NCBI GenBank assembly: GCA_963677325.2
Contig: CAXXGM010000008.1
Coordinates: forward strand, 248,001-312,000
DNA length: 64,000 nt
From: G963677325 sp963677325
GTDB taxonomy: Bacteria; Bacteroidota; Bacteroidia; Bacteroidales; Prolixibacteraceae
Direction: 5' to 3'
The translations under genes were made by a program, and so were the position numbers. A model generated the notes under the pieces. It saw only the letters and a list, made by a program, of their open reading frames with translations. It ran no database searches and had not been told where the DNA came from. Positions 38,267 through 46,646 of the stretch are shown here, one piece after another (positions within the stretch are counted from its first letter, which is position 1; each line of letters starts with the position of its first letter).

Positions 38267-38725
38267 CTATTCATACGGGATGATGGTCAGCGCGTCTGCA
38301 ACTTTGTTTACTCCCTCTTTGAGATGTTTATTTACCATCATTTTAATCATGGGACTCATATCGGCATGAAGAGTAAGTCTGATTTTGCAGCTGTCCTGGT
38401 CAATAGGCAGGAATTGAAGCCAGCAATTAAAATTAATTGGAAGTGATTCATCTCCCTCGAGCTTTATCAATTTATTGGGTTCGCGTTCTGTTACGCGGAT
38501 TCCAACCCGGCCAATGGGATTGATGGAAAAGCTGCATTCATCTTCATTTGCCTTGAAATTCTCAAATTTAAAATCTGGAGCATTAGGAACCTGTTCCTTC
38601 ACTTTTTTCATTTTTTCAGGATCCATAAGATTGTTAAGGTTATTCAGATTGGAAAGCTTGTCATATACTTTCTCAATAGAGTAATTGATGACCTTAACAT
38701 CACTGATATATTTTTCTGTTCCCAT
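38267..38725 (-). CDS. SRPBCC (START-like) family protein
   Basis: A 152-residue protein that reads as a polyketide cyclase/START-like beta-grip: an N-terminal KVINYSIEKVYDKLSNLNNL, a central beta sheet (CSFSINPIGRVGIRVTEREPNKLIKLEGDES, then FNCWLQFLPIDQDSCKIRLTLHADM), and a C-terminal long helix (IKMMVNKHLKEGVNKVADALTIIPY). Such proteins bind hydrophobic ligands in a cavity. No ligand can be inferred. It is 141 bases upstream of pyrE's stop on the same strand and probably transcribed after it. Confidence 0.8.
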   Translation of the reverse strand: MGTEKYISDVKVINYSIEKVYDKLSNLNNLNNLMDPEKMKKVKEQVPNAPDFKFENFKANEDECSFSINPIGRVGIRVTEREPNKLIKLEGDESLPINFNCWLQFLPIDQDSCKIRLTLHADMSPMIKMMVNKHLKEGVNKVADALTIIPYE

Positions 38726-38866
38726 TGTCCCAACTTAAATTATTTAATATTTCAACGTTTCAGATTTGATGAATCCAAAGCGAATTAACACCTATTGTTT
38801 TTCGATGTTGAAGTCCTAATCAAAAAACTTGCAATACTGATTTCCGAATCTCTACTCGCTTTTTCT

Positions 38867-39499
38867 TTACTTTCCCCAACTTTCCGGATTTTTTCTCCAA
38901 TTACCCAGACTTGTTAGTTGAGCATCATTAATCTCCCCTTCTTCATGAGCGATCTTTAGCAAGGTGTTATAATCGCTCAAAGTCGTAAGCTCAATCCCTG
39001 CTTCCTCGAAATTTCTTGCAGCCTGTGGAAAATTATAGGTGAAAATGGCCAGCATACCTAATACCTCTGCTCCATAATTCCTTACTGCCACTGCTGCAGC
39101 CAGAGAGCTTGATCCTGTCGATACAAGATCTTCAATGATTACTACTTTAGCACCTGGCTGAAGATCTCCTTCAATCAGGTTTTCCAAACCATGTCCTTTC
39201 GGTTTGGAACGTATATAAATAAATGGAAGATTTAAAGCCTCAGCGACCAAAACTCCGTGAGCAATAGCTCCGGTTGCAACTCCAGCGATAACTTCAGCAT
39301 CAGGATATTTTTCCCTGGCGAGTTTTGTAAACTGCCGACATATGAATTTCCGCGTTTCGGGGAAAGACAAAACTTTGCGGTTATCGCAGTATATAGGGGC
39401 CTTCCAGCCTGATGCCCATGTAAATGGAGCCTCCGGTTGTATTTTAATGGTATCTATCGCTAAAAGCTGTTTCGCTACTTCAAATTGCATATCTTCCAT
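38867..39499 (-). CDS. pyrE: Orotate phosphoribosyltransferase
   Basis: A 210-residue PRTase. The PRPP-binding loop is VVIIEDLVSTGSSSLAAA (about 119-136), preceded by AGVATGAIAHGVLVAEALNLPFIYIRSKPKGHG with the catalytic Lys/His loop. It forms OMP from orotate in pyrimidine synthesis. The next gene downstream is the SRPBCC gene. A -7 element lies 28 bases upstream of the start. Confidence 0.95.
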   Translation of the reverse strand: MEDMQFEVAKQLLAIDTIKIQPEAPFTWASGWKAPIYCDNRKVLSFPETRKFICRQFTKLAREKYPDAEVIAGVATGAIAHGVLVAEALNLPFIYIRSKPKGHGLENLIEGDLQPGAKVVIIEDLVSTGSSSLAAAVAVRNYGAEVLGMLAIFTYNFPQAARNFEEAGIELTTLSDYNTLLKIAHEEGEINDAQLTSLGNWRKNPESWGK

Positions 39500-39526
39500 G
39501 AATATTCGATCTGTTTATTTTATATA

Positions 39527-39534
39527 CAAAAGTA
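39527..39534 (-). promoter_or_regulatory. -7 element for pyrE
   Basis: CAAAAGTA (TACTTTTG on the coding strand) matches TAnnTTTG, 28 bases before the pyrE ATG. Confidence 0.4.
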
Positions 39535-39585
39535 ATAAGAGATTAAATACGGAAGCATAAAAATGGTAAGTCTTTTTGAAGGAGT

Positions 39586-39632
39586 TTAGCCTTAAGCCTT
39601 AAGGAGGGTGAGCAGCCTTAAGCCTTAATTTA
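39586..39632 (-). repeat. TTAAGGC-type words after the TlpA-like gene
   Basis: On the minus strand, from the restored stop TAA (39632-39630), the sequence reads TAAATTAAGGCTTAAGGC, then after a short G+C-rich interval TTAAGGCTTAAGGC again. It is a variant of the TTTAGGC family in which TTTAG has become TTAAG. Confidence 0.6.
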
Positions 39633-41028
39633 TTTTCTGAACCTTGAATCCCTGAACATTTTTAAAAACATGGGTTCAAATTCATGCGAGGGAGGGGGGG
39701 GCCGGCGAAAGGATAAGTTTTCCGTCAGAATCCAGGAGATAAAAGACAGGGACGATTTCTGCATTATAACTTTCAATCAACTGTTTGTTTTTCGAACCGT
39801 TAAGCAGATCCCACACGTATCCTTTTTCTTTCCAAAGGCTGACAGTACCTTCAAAATTATCATCAACTGAGATGGAAACCACACTTAGTACCTGTCTTAA
39901 TTTTTTCTCTATTGAAACGAGTGAATCCAATTCTGCCATGCATTCTTTGCTGTTGTTTCTGAAAAAATTCAGGTAAACGAATTTACCGTGGTATTTTTCA
40001 AGGGTAATCGTCTCTTTTCTTGAATTGGTTAATTTAATGGATGGCGCCTTCCCTTTGATGGCCAGTTTTGTTAACCTGTTTCTGACTGTGGTCACAATGG
40101 GTTTTAAATCAGATGAAACAGTATTTTGAGATTGATCAATGGCTTGAATGATTTTCTCTTTATTAAATCCGCCTGTATAATATCCATCATAGAGGCCTTT
40201 CAAAACAACGAGCTCTGCTATTTCCCTGTTATAATTCTGTTTCTCAAAATAAGATACCAATCCAGTAAAATCTCCATGATTCACTAAAGTGGAAAGGTTC
40301 TTATTTTTGTAATTCATGGATTGTTTTCTGAGATAATCGTTAAAAATCATTCGAAAAACTTTCTGATAAACGGGATGGTTCAACTTCACGGGTTCTTTCC
40401 TGAAGTATTTTTCAATAACATGTTCAGCCTTTCCCGGATTCACTGAATTTTCAAGATCAGCATAATAATACTTCCTCAGCGTGTTGAAATAATTATTTGA
40501 ATGAGAAGAATGTTTCTGTTCAAGCCGTTCCATTATTTGATCAGCTGTTTCTTTGGAAAGATTTTTGTAAAGAACAGAAGTATTTCTGATCACTTCATTG
40601 TTGTAGTCGGTAACAAAGGATCTGACCAAAGAATTCAGGTCATTTTGATCTCCATTTGTCAATCCCAACCAGTATAAAGAAGGCTCAAAATAGGGGCTCT
40701 TTGACTCTATTGCACTTTTGGGAGAGAAGGGAGGGAGAGTAACAAGATATTCTTTTCCCGGTTCGGCTACAATCGTACCGGTATATTTTTCAAGATCAGT
40801 ATAAATTTCATTTGTCTGTTTCAGATAAAAAGAAAGGGAAAAGGAGCCATCTGCCCCGACTTTCGTCGAAGCAAGTTCATCCTTCTGATGAACAACAGGT
40901 TCTGTATAGGTATAAAAAGAAATTAATTTACCTGCATAATCAGGAGCCTTTCCCTTGATAGAGATGTTTTGAGCCCCTGCAATAAGAGGAATCAAAAAAC
41001 AAATGAAGATTATAGATTTCCTTGTCAT
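39630..41028 (-). CDS. TlpA/AhpC-like thioredoxin-fold protein with G8-tract frameshift
   Basis: An exported protein of about 465 residues: signal peptide from ATG 41028 (MTRKSIIFICFLIPLIAGAQ), a DUF4369-like N-terminal domain, a helical middle, and a C-terminal thioredoxin fold from about 325 (KGKAPSIKLTNSRKETITLEKYHGKFVYLNFF). The redox motif reads SKEC where CxxC is expected, so only one Cys remains. As written, a run of eight G (39694-39701) ends the frame at 39682. With seven G the frame reads on as SHEFEPMFLKMFRD to a stop at 39630, which looks like the native C-terminus. Such proteins serve thiol chemistry in the periplasm. Next to coaD on the same strand. Confidence 0.75.
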
Positions 41029-41029
41029 C

Positions 41030-41053
41030 ACCACCTCCACTGTTCACCGTTTA
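41030..41053 (-). repeat. TAAACGGTGAACAGTG word at coaD stop
   Basis: From the coaD stop (41053-41051) the minus strand reads TAAACGGTGAACAGTGG. The same words in other order follow the Gfo/Idh/MocA stop at 31189 (TGAACAGT..GTAAACGGTGG). Confidence 0.5.
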
Positions 41054-41551
41054 CTCTTCACTTTCTTCCTCTCTTCTTGCTTCAAAAAATTCCGAGAGTT
41101 CAATGCCGGTAGGAAGGAAAATACTGGCATCGCCCCTGTGTCTGAGTATATCTCTTACGATGGTTGAGGTGATGGCTGTGTATTCCGGAGAGGTCAGCAG
41201 GAAAATAGTTTCAATTTCAGGATACATCCTCTTATTAATTTGGGCAATTGCGCGTTCATATTCAAAATCTGATGCAGTGCGTAAGCCGCGTAAGATGTAT
41301 TGGGCATGAACCTTTTTGCAGTAATCAACGGTCAATCCTTCGAATTTTCCAACCTTAACCTTTGGTTCATCTTCAAAAACCCGTTTGATCCATTCCTTGC
41401 GCTTTGAAATCGGATAATAAGCTCTTTTGTTGGAATTATAGCCAATCATGATGATGATTTCATCGAACATCGACAGGGCGCGCCTTACAATGGATTCATG
41501 GCCGATGGTAAACGGATCAAAGGAACCCGGGAATACAGCAACTTTTTCCAT
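41051..41551 (-). CDS. coaD: Phosphopantetheine adenylyltransferase
   Basis: A 166-residue nucleotidyltransferase with FPGSFDPFTIGHESIVRRA (7-25, TxGH catalytic motif), the substrate-binding RGLRTASDFEYERAIAQINKRM (about 89-110) and TSTIVRDILRHRGD. It makes dephospho-CoA from phosphopantetheine. The acidic tail (EARREEESEE) is a few residues longer than usual. The TlpA-like gene follows on the same strand. Confidence 0.95.
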   Translation of the reverse strand: MEKVAVFPGSFDPFTIGHESIVRRALSMFDEIIIMIGYNSNKRAYYPISKRKEWIKRVFEDEPKVKVGKFEGLTVDYCKKVHAQYILRGLRTASDFEYERAIAQINKRMYPEIETIFLLTSPEYTAITSTIVRDILRHRGDASIFLPTGIELSEFFEARREEESEE

Positions 41552-41570
41552 AACGGAGATATTAATCTTG

Positions 41571-41620
41571 CAAAGCTATATTTTTAATTTCACGAATTTA
41601 TTACGAATTTCACGAATGTA
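41571..41620. promoter_or_regulatory. coaD -7 element and adjacent ACGAATTT words
   Basis: CAAAGCTA at 41571-41578 (TAGCTTTG on the minus strand) lies 20 bases before the coaD ATG. Just upstream, 41586-41620 holds TTTCACGAATTTATTACGAATTT-type words of the ACGAATT family in the divergent gap with the GH29 gene. Confidence 0.4.
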
Positions 41621-41713
41621 GTTTATGTAGTGATTATTTGTTCAATATTTTATTGGGCTGGTTGCGTGAAATCAGTACTTTCGATTCACAATAAATTTGG
41701 AAATTTGGATATT

Positions 41714-43102
41714 ATGAAAAATAACCTTCCCGTTTTATGTGTTATGATTATTTGTCTGCTGACAATTTATAAAGGCTCAGCGCAGAATGTTTATCAGCCG
41801 GAATGGGAATCGCTTGACTCTCATAAAATCCCTGCGTGGTATGATGATGCAAAAATCGGATTGAGTATGCATTGGGGCGTTTACGCTGTACCTGCCTGGG
41901 CACCGCGAGAAAAAGGAATATCTTATGCAGAGTGGTATGGTTACCGGATGAAGGATAAAAATAATCCCACTTACAGTTATCATCGTGAAAGATACGGAGA
42001 GGATTTTACTTATGATCAGTTTATCCCTTTGTGGAAGGCTGAATCCTACAATCCGGCTGAATGGGCCAGGTTTGCAAAAGAAATGGGAGCAAAATACATG
42101 TTCATTACCTCCAAACATCACGATGGATTTTGCTTATGGCCCAGTAAATATACTGATCGCAATTCAATGAAAATGGGACCCCACAAGGACATTCTGGGCG
42201 CTTATTTCGAAGCTGCCCGAAAAGAAGGATTAAAAGTTGGCCTGTATTATTCCCTTTATGAATGGTATAATCCTCTGTACACAGGGGAACAAATCCCCTA
42301 CGCCGGTTTAAAAAAGGTAAATAATTATGTGGATGATTTTATGATCCCGCAAATCCGCGAATTGATTGATCTTTACCATCCTGATTTCTTCTACTTTGAC
42401 GGAGAATGGGATCATCCGGAATCATTCTGGAAAATGAAGGGAACGGTGGCTTATTTTTATAATCAGGCAGACAAAAGAAACCAGGAAGTCTTTGTAAACG
42501 ATCGTTTCGGGAAAGGGGAGCGCGGCAAACACGGCGATTTGTTTAATGTGGAATACGATTACGGGAAAGGAACAGAAGGTCTTCTCACTCATAAATGGTC
42601 GTATTGGCAGGGAATTGCCAAGACATTTGGCTACAATGCAGATACCGATCAGGAGGATTGTTTGTCGCCAAAAGAATTTATAGACAAAGTTGTGAACGGT
42701 GTCAGCCACAACGGAAATTTCGACATTAATGCAGGTCCTGATCCTGCAGGGAAAATCCCGGAATATGAGCAGCATCCTCTGTTAAAGCTTGGCGAATGGC
42801 TAAACGTAAATGGTGAAGCAATCTATGGAACCAGAATCTGGAGCACTCAACAGGAAAATGATGCACGTTTCACGGCGAAAGGGGATTACGTATATGCTGT
42901 CTTTCTGAAGTGGCAGGGTGAGGATTTTAAGTTAAAAACAGTGAAACCCGTTGCAGGTTCATCGATTACCATGCTCGGTGTAAAGGGGAATTTAAAATGG
43001 GACTGGAATGAATCAGAAGGATTAATAATCAAATACCCGAAGCAAAAGGAGAGGCCAAGCTCCTGCAGTTATGCATGGGCGTTTAAGATCAAAGTGAAGT
43101 GA
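41714..43102 (+). CDS. Alpha-L-fucosidase, GH29
   Basis: A 462-residue secreted glycosidase starting at ATG 41714, which puts a good signal peptide (LPVLCVMIICLLTIYKGSAQ) at the N-terminus; the open frame reaches 41630. The GH29 (beta/alpha)8 barrel shows SMHWGVYAVPAW, YMFITSKHHDGFCLWPS (129-145) and the nucleophile Asp229 in FFYFDGEWD. A short beta-sandwich ends the protein. It releases alpha-L-fucose from glycans in the periplasm or outside. No SusC/D pair accompanies it, so it is not in a classical PUL. The stop begins a TGATGTGC word. Confidence 0.92.
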   Translation: MKNNLPVLCVMIICLLTIYKGSAQNVYQPEWESLDSHKIPAWYDDAKIGLSMHWGVYAVPAWAPREKGISYAEWYGYRMKDKNNPTYSYHRERYGEDFTYDQFIPLWKAESYNPAEWARFAKEMGAKYMFITSKHHDGFCLWPSKYTDRNSMKMGPHKDILGAYFEAARKEGLKVGLYYSLYEWYNPLYTGEQIPYAGLKKVNNYVDDFMIPQIRELIDLYHPDFFYFDGEWDHPESFWKMKGTVAYFYNQADKRNQEVFVNDRFGKGERGKHGDLFNVEYDYGKGTEGLLTHKWSYWQGIAKTFGYNADTDQEDCLSPKEFIDKVVNGVSHNGNFDINAGPDPAGKIPEYEQHPLLKLGEWLNVNGEAIYGTRIWSTQQENDARFTAKGDYVYAVFLKWQGEDFKLKTVKPVAGSSITMLGVKGNLKWDWNESEGLIIKYPKQKERPSSCSYAWAFKIKVK

Positions 43103-43127
43103 TGTGCATAGTGCTTAATATCAAAAA

Positions 43128-43820
43128 ATGAAACGAATTGGAATTATTGGGGGTTTAGGCCCAGAAGCGACGGTTGATTATTACAAGGAAATCATCAACT
43201 CTTTTAAAAGTAATAGTAGCGATTTAAACTATCCCGAAATTATCGTGTATAGTGTAAATATGTCTGAATTCATTGGATTGATGAGAGAGAAAAAATATGA
43301 ATCGGCCACAACTTATTTGTTGGGAAAAATTGAAAATCTGAAGCGGGCAGGAGCCGATTTTGCAGTTTTGAGTGCCAATACGCCCCACCAGATGTTTGAT
43401 GAGTTAAGAGAAAAATCTACCATCCCACTGATTAGTATTGTTGAGGCAACCTGTTTAGAAGCAAAAAAAAGAGGGTTAAAGCGCTCAGGATTATTTGGTA
43501 CTGGATTTACAATGGAAGCATCCTTTTATCCGGATGTATTTAATAAGCATGGGATAGAAGTGGTTATGCCTGAAAAAGAAGACAGAGAGTTGATTAATTA
43601 TAAGCTATTCACTGAAATTGAATTGGGCATTTTTAAAGACGATACACGCGAAATGTTAATCGGAATTATAGAAAAGATGGTCAGAGAACAACGCATCGAC
43701 TCTTTGATTTTGGGATGCACTGAGTTCCCATTAATTCTGGATCATGAAAGCTATGCGGGTATACCAGCGTTGAATACAACCAAAATTCATGTAGAATCAA
43801 TTGTAAACTATTGCAAATAA
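43128..43820 (+). CDS. Aspartate/glutamate racemase-family protein (YgeA-like)
   Basis: A 230-residue racemase of the Asp/Glu superfamily, start GIIGGLGPEATVDYYKEI (5-22). The second catalytic Cys is present (Cys197 in ILGCTEFP), but the first is Ala83 in SANTPH, where CNTxH is normal. E. coli YgeA also lacks the first Cys (Thr83) and still acts on some amino acids, so this may be a one-Cys racemase with altered specificity or a non-racemase. It starts 25 bases after the fucosidase gene and may be co-transcribed, although no functional link is obvious. Confidence 0.85.
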   Translation: MKRIGIIGGLGPEATVDYYKEIINSFKSNSSDLNYPEIIVYSVNMSEFIGLMREKKYESATTYLLGKIENLKRAGADFAVLSANTPHQMFDELREKSTIPLISIVEATCLEAKKRGLKRSGLFGTGFTMEASFYPDVFNKHGIEVVMPEKEDRELINYKLFTEIELGIFKDDTREMLIGIIEKMVREQRIDSLILGCTEFPLILDHESYAGIPALNTTKIHVESIVNYCK

Positions 43821-43854
43821 TTAATCACCAACCATTTTCCAGTACATTACCTAA

Positions 43855-44739
43855 TTATTTCTCTTTTTTTAATTCCTTGTACAAATTAACCGTTTTATCC
43901 TTATCGGTGAAATTTAGATAGACCGGCCTTTCATGCAAAGATCTAATCAATATATAAGGCGGATTACCGGCATGTACGAAAAGTTTTACGTTGCTTTTAT
44001 CTTTCAACCTGAAATTCCCCTTGAGTGTTTTTCCCAGTGCATAACCGTTTGTCCTCAGACTAATACCAGGTAAATGTGAAACGGTGTCAACCTGAATAAT
44101 CTCATTTATGGGAATGGTAAGACTATAAAGTGATCTTATTTTCAATTCTTTGTTATCAATTCTTGCTTTTGGTTCTCGTTGACCTAAGATTATAACAGAG
44201 AGAACAAACAGTAAAATAAGAGGAATAATGATTAAATTCCGGTTAATTCTTCTCTTCTTTACTTGTGATATCGTTTCATCAACCACATTACTTCCTATTT
44301 TCTCCTGAATTAACTCACTTATTTCATCAGGTTGATCCGTTCCAATTCTTACAACTGAATCCCTGTTGTAAAAATGGAGATCAATCGCTTTGGTTCCTGA
44401 AACATTATACAGTGTACCATTTTTTAACCACCTTATTCCAAAGCCAAGTATCCACTTGTTTGTAACGGGATAGCAGGCTTTAATATCTTCTATTTTGTAT
44501 GATTTGCTAACAATCCCAATCCCCATTTTAAAAGAAACCGATTTGTCATTTACTGTAATTGTAAGTTTATACATCAGCAAAAATAAAAAGAGCAGAACCA
44601 GGAAAGCCGGCAGAATAAAAATAGCATCCGGATCGGATAATACGCCCGTTTTGCCGAGTATATAAGTGAAAAACAGGACTAATGGGAGCAGAATAATTAA
44701 GGAAGTCTTCCCGAATTGGGTGTAGGTTTTAGTATTCAT
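43855..44739 (-). CDS. Membrane protein with PH-like domains
   Basis: A 294-residue protein not recognised by name. Two N-terminal membrane helices (about 14-30, 38-57) lead into a beta-rich stretch (KLTITVNDKSVSFKMGIGIVSKSYKIEDIKACYPVTNK) that looks like a bacterial PH domain. A third helix (NLIIIPLILLFVLSVIIL, about 170) precedes a second beta-rich region (IPINEIIQVDTVSHLPGISLRTNGYALGKTLKGNFRLKD), again PH-like. It is the last gene of the DUF2089-led operon, 27 bases after the second DUF3887-like gene. Function unknown. Confidence 0.6.
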   Translation of the reverse strand: MNTKTYTQFGKTSLIILLPLVLFFTYILGKTGVLSDPDAIFILPAFLVLLFLFLLMYKLTITVNDKSVSFKMGIGIVSKSYKIEDIKACYPVTNKWILGFGIRWLKNGTLYNVSGTKAIDLHFYNRDSVVRIGTDQPDEISELIQEKIGSNVVDETISQVKKRRINRNLIIIPLILLFVLSVIILGQREPKARIDNKELKIRSLYSLTIPINEIIQVDTVSHLPGISLRTNGYALGKTLKGNFRLKDKSNVKLFVHAGNPPYILIRSLHERPVYLNFTDKDKTVNLYKELKKEK

Positions 44740-44766
44740 TTAGTATTCATTAATTTGAGTTTGATG

Positions 44767-45207
44767 TTAATTTAATGCATCACTCCACGGTTTCACCCAA
44801 AAACCGGCAATTTGATTCGAGTCGTTTAGAATTACCCTGATTTCCAGTTTTTGGGAACTTTTGTCAAAATCGGCTTTCAACCTTAGAATTTTAAACGATG
44901 GATTACTTTTGGGAATCCATGTTTCAGCATAATCAGCTGACGAAAAATCTCCGAAATTATCTTTCAGCGCTTTGTAGCCTGCTTCCTGATTACTCTCGGT
45001 TAGCTGTTTTTTTACAGCTTCCGTCGCTTCATCTTTAAATTGATAGGAAGCCCCGTTCTTTTGAGCAGTAAAGTAATCAATAACAAATTTTTTAGCTATC
45101 TCTTTCTTTTCAGATGGTACTTCTGTTTCCTTTAATTTTTCATAAGCCTGTCCAAAAGAATTGAAAGAAAGAAAAAAACTAAATAATACTAAGCCAATGG
45201 TATTCAT
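44767..45207 (-). CDS. Secreted DUF3887-like small protein (copy 2)
   Basis: A 146-residue exported protein with signal MNTIGLVLFSFFLSFNSFGQ. The mature part (YFTAQKNGASYQFKDEATEAVKKQLTESNQEAGYKALKDNFGDF ... LEIRVILNDSNQIAGFWVKPW) has the cystatin-like DUF3887/DUF4019 pattern: helix, two strands and a terminal IAGFW. It is a clear paralogue of the gene upstream, with many identical positions and the same length, so they arose by tandem duplication. Function unknown. Confidence 0.65.
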   Translation of the reverse strand: MNTIGLVLFSFFLSFNSFGQAYEKLKETEVPSEKKEIAKKFVIDYFTAQKNGASYQFKDEATEAVKKQLTESNQEAGYKALKDNFGDFSSADYAETWIPKSNPSFKILRLKADFDKSSQKLEIRVILNDSNQIAGFWVKPWSDALN

Positions 45208-45275
45208 CTATGTATTAATTTAATTGATTTTATCACGACGGCACTATAGTCATTGTCTGCGATTTGGATCGCATC

Positions 45276-45719
45276 TTAATTCAGCATATCAGACCAAGGT
45301 CTTATCCAAAAACCGGCAATTTTATCTTCACCATTTAATATTATCCGGATTTCTAATTTCCTATTGCTCTTATCAAAATCGCCTTTGAAACGATAAATTT
45401 TAAAATTAGCATTGTTCTTTTGAATCCACGTCTCAGCATATTCAAGTGACTTAAAATCTCCGGAATTGTCTTTAATTTGTTTGTAGGCTGCTTTTTGGTT
45501 TTCTGCCGTAAGTGAATTTTTAATAATATCCACTGCTTCATCTTTAAATTGATAATAGGCTCCATTTCTTTGAGCTGTCAGATAGTTAGTTGCGAATTTT
45601 TTAGCAATCTCTATTTTCGCGGGAATAACATCTGAATCTTTTAACTTTTCATATCCCTGAGCGTAAGAGTTTAAACAGGATAAAATACAAATGCTAAAAA
45701 GTAAGGTGATCGTTTTCAT
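45276..45719 (-). CDS. Secreted DUF3887-like small protein (copy 1)
   Basis: A 147-residue exported protein with signal MKTITLLFSICILSCLNSYAQ and the same domain as its neighbour (YLTAQRNGAYYQFKDEAVDIIKNSLTAENQKAAYKQIKDNSGDF, ending DKIAGFWIRPWSDMLN). It follows the Yip1-like membrane gene by 10 bases. DUF3887 domains are often found as ligand-binding or non-catalytic companions of hydrolases. Here the partner is unknown. Confidence 0.65.
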   Translation of the reverse strand: MKTITLLFSICILSCLNSYAQGYEKLKDSDVIPAKIEIAKKFATNYLTAQRNGAYYQFKDEAVDIIKNSLTAENQKAAYKQIKDNSGDFKSLEYAETWIQKNNANFKIYRFKGDFDKSNRKLEIRIILNGEDKIAGFWIRPWSDMLN

Positions 45720-45729
45720 AATACAAGTT

Positions 45730-46275
45730 TTAAGTTAAATAATGAAGCGTCAATTTTGTTAATACTTCTGATAGGACAATACAAGCGATAAATGACATGG
45801 TCAAGGTCTCATTTTTGACATTACATGAGACTTTGTAAGCATTAAATGATAAAGCAACAGACCATATCAGAGAGAAGATGTAGATTATTATTACAGAATA
45901 CATTGTTACAGAAAAAACAACAAAGCTTTGAAAAAACGGGATTGTTCTTATTGTTGGAGTAATCAGTAGAGGAATTCTTGAAATTAAAATAGTGCCGAAT
46001 ATATCAATTAGCCTGATTTTTGATTTGGAAAATAATATTCCTGCGATATATAAAATCAATGATACCAGGATCCAACTTGATAAATTCTCGACTAAAAATA
46101 TCCAAAAATCTGAATCTTTTGCGAAATTGATGTTGAATAGTCCAGTGAAATGTGTTCCGGTAAAATAGGCAAGCCAAGAAGTTCCAAGCAACAGAGGGAA
46201 TCCAATAAAGAAGGATTCTTTTCCTGCAATAAATATAAAAGGATTAGTTAGCAGACTTCTTTTCATCTTTTTCAA
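45730..46275 (-). CDS. Yip1-like polytopic membrane protein
   Basis: A 181-residue protein with five hydrophobic segments (FFIGFPLLLGTSWLAYF, LVENLSSWILVSLILYIAGILF, IDIFGTILISRIPLLITP, FVVFSVTMYSVIIIYIFSLIWSVALSF, MSFIACIVLSEVLTKL). The layout, with short loops and a late W-x-x-A-L motif, resembles YIP1-family proteins. Its start overlaps the end of the DUF2089 regulator gene by about 30 bases, implying translational coupling. Function unknown. Confidence 0.6.
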   Translation of the reverse strand: MKKMKRSLLTNPFIFIAGKESFFIGFPLLLGTSWLAYFTGTHFTGLFNINFAKDSDFWIFLVENLSSWILVSLILYIAGILFSKSKIRLIDIFGTILISRIPLLITPTIRTIPFFQSFVVFSVTMYSVIIIYIFSLIWSVALSFNAYKVSCNVKNETLTMSFIACIVLSEVLTKLTLHYLT

Positions 46276-46537
46276 GTTTATTTATCCGCTCAATCAATTC
46301 ATCAAGAATATTCCGGACTGTCGGATAACTCAATTTCAAATTCTGGGCCATAATTTTCAGGCTTCCACTTGATTTAATAAAATCTATAATGAATTTTTGG
46401 TCATCTGCATTTAATTGTGCAAGTATTGGCAATGTATAAATTCCGGCTACTTCAGTTTCGCAGTTTTCACAATGCAAAAGCTTAACTTTTAATTGCGCTT
46501 CACAACTTGGACATTTTAAAGGCAGTTTTTTATTCAT
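46244..46537 (-). CDS. DUF2089 family zinc-ribbon/HTH regulator
   Basis: A 97-residue protein. The N-terminal zinc ribbon has two Cys pairs (Cys9/Cys12 and Cys23/Cys26: KCPSC, HCENC). The rest is helical with a helix-turn-helix (KIMAQNLKLSYPTVRNILDELIERI). This is the DUF2089 pattern and suggests a DNA-binding regulator. It heads the operon DUF2089, Yip1-like, two secreted proteins and a PH-like membrane protein, with a full promoter just upstream. It may control the operon itself. Confidence 0.82.
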   Translation of the reverse strand: MNKKLPLKCPSCEAQLKVKLLHCENCETEVAGIYTLPILAQLNADDQKFIIDFIKSSGSLKIMAQNLKLSYPTVRNILDELIERINKLEKDEKKSAN

Positions 46538-46552
46538 TTAAATTGTTTTTTA

Positions 46553-46583
46553 CAAAAATAAATAAATAATCAATATTATCAAA
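46553..46583 (-). promoter_or_regulatory. Complete Bacteroidota promoter for DUF2089 operon
   Basis: On the coding strand TTTG (46583-46580) is followed after exactly 19 bases by TATTTTTG (46560-46553), matching the -33/-7 consensus. The ATG at 46537 lies 16 bases downstream of the -7 box. Confidence 0.7.
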
Positions 46584-46646
46584 TAAGTAATAAATAATAT
46601 TTAAATCAAAATACATTTAATTGATTTTAATGACATTTTTGAATTG

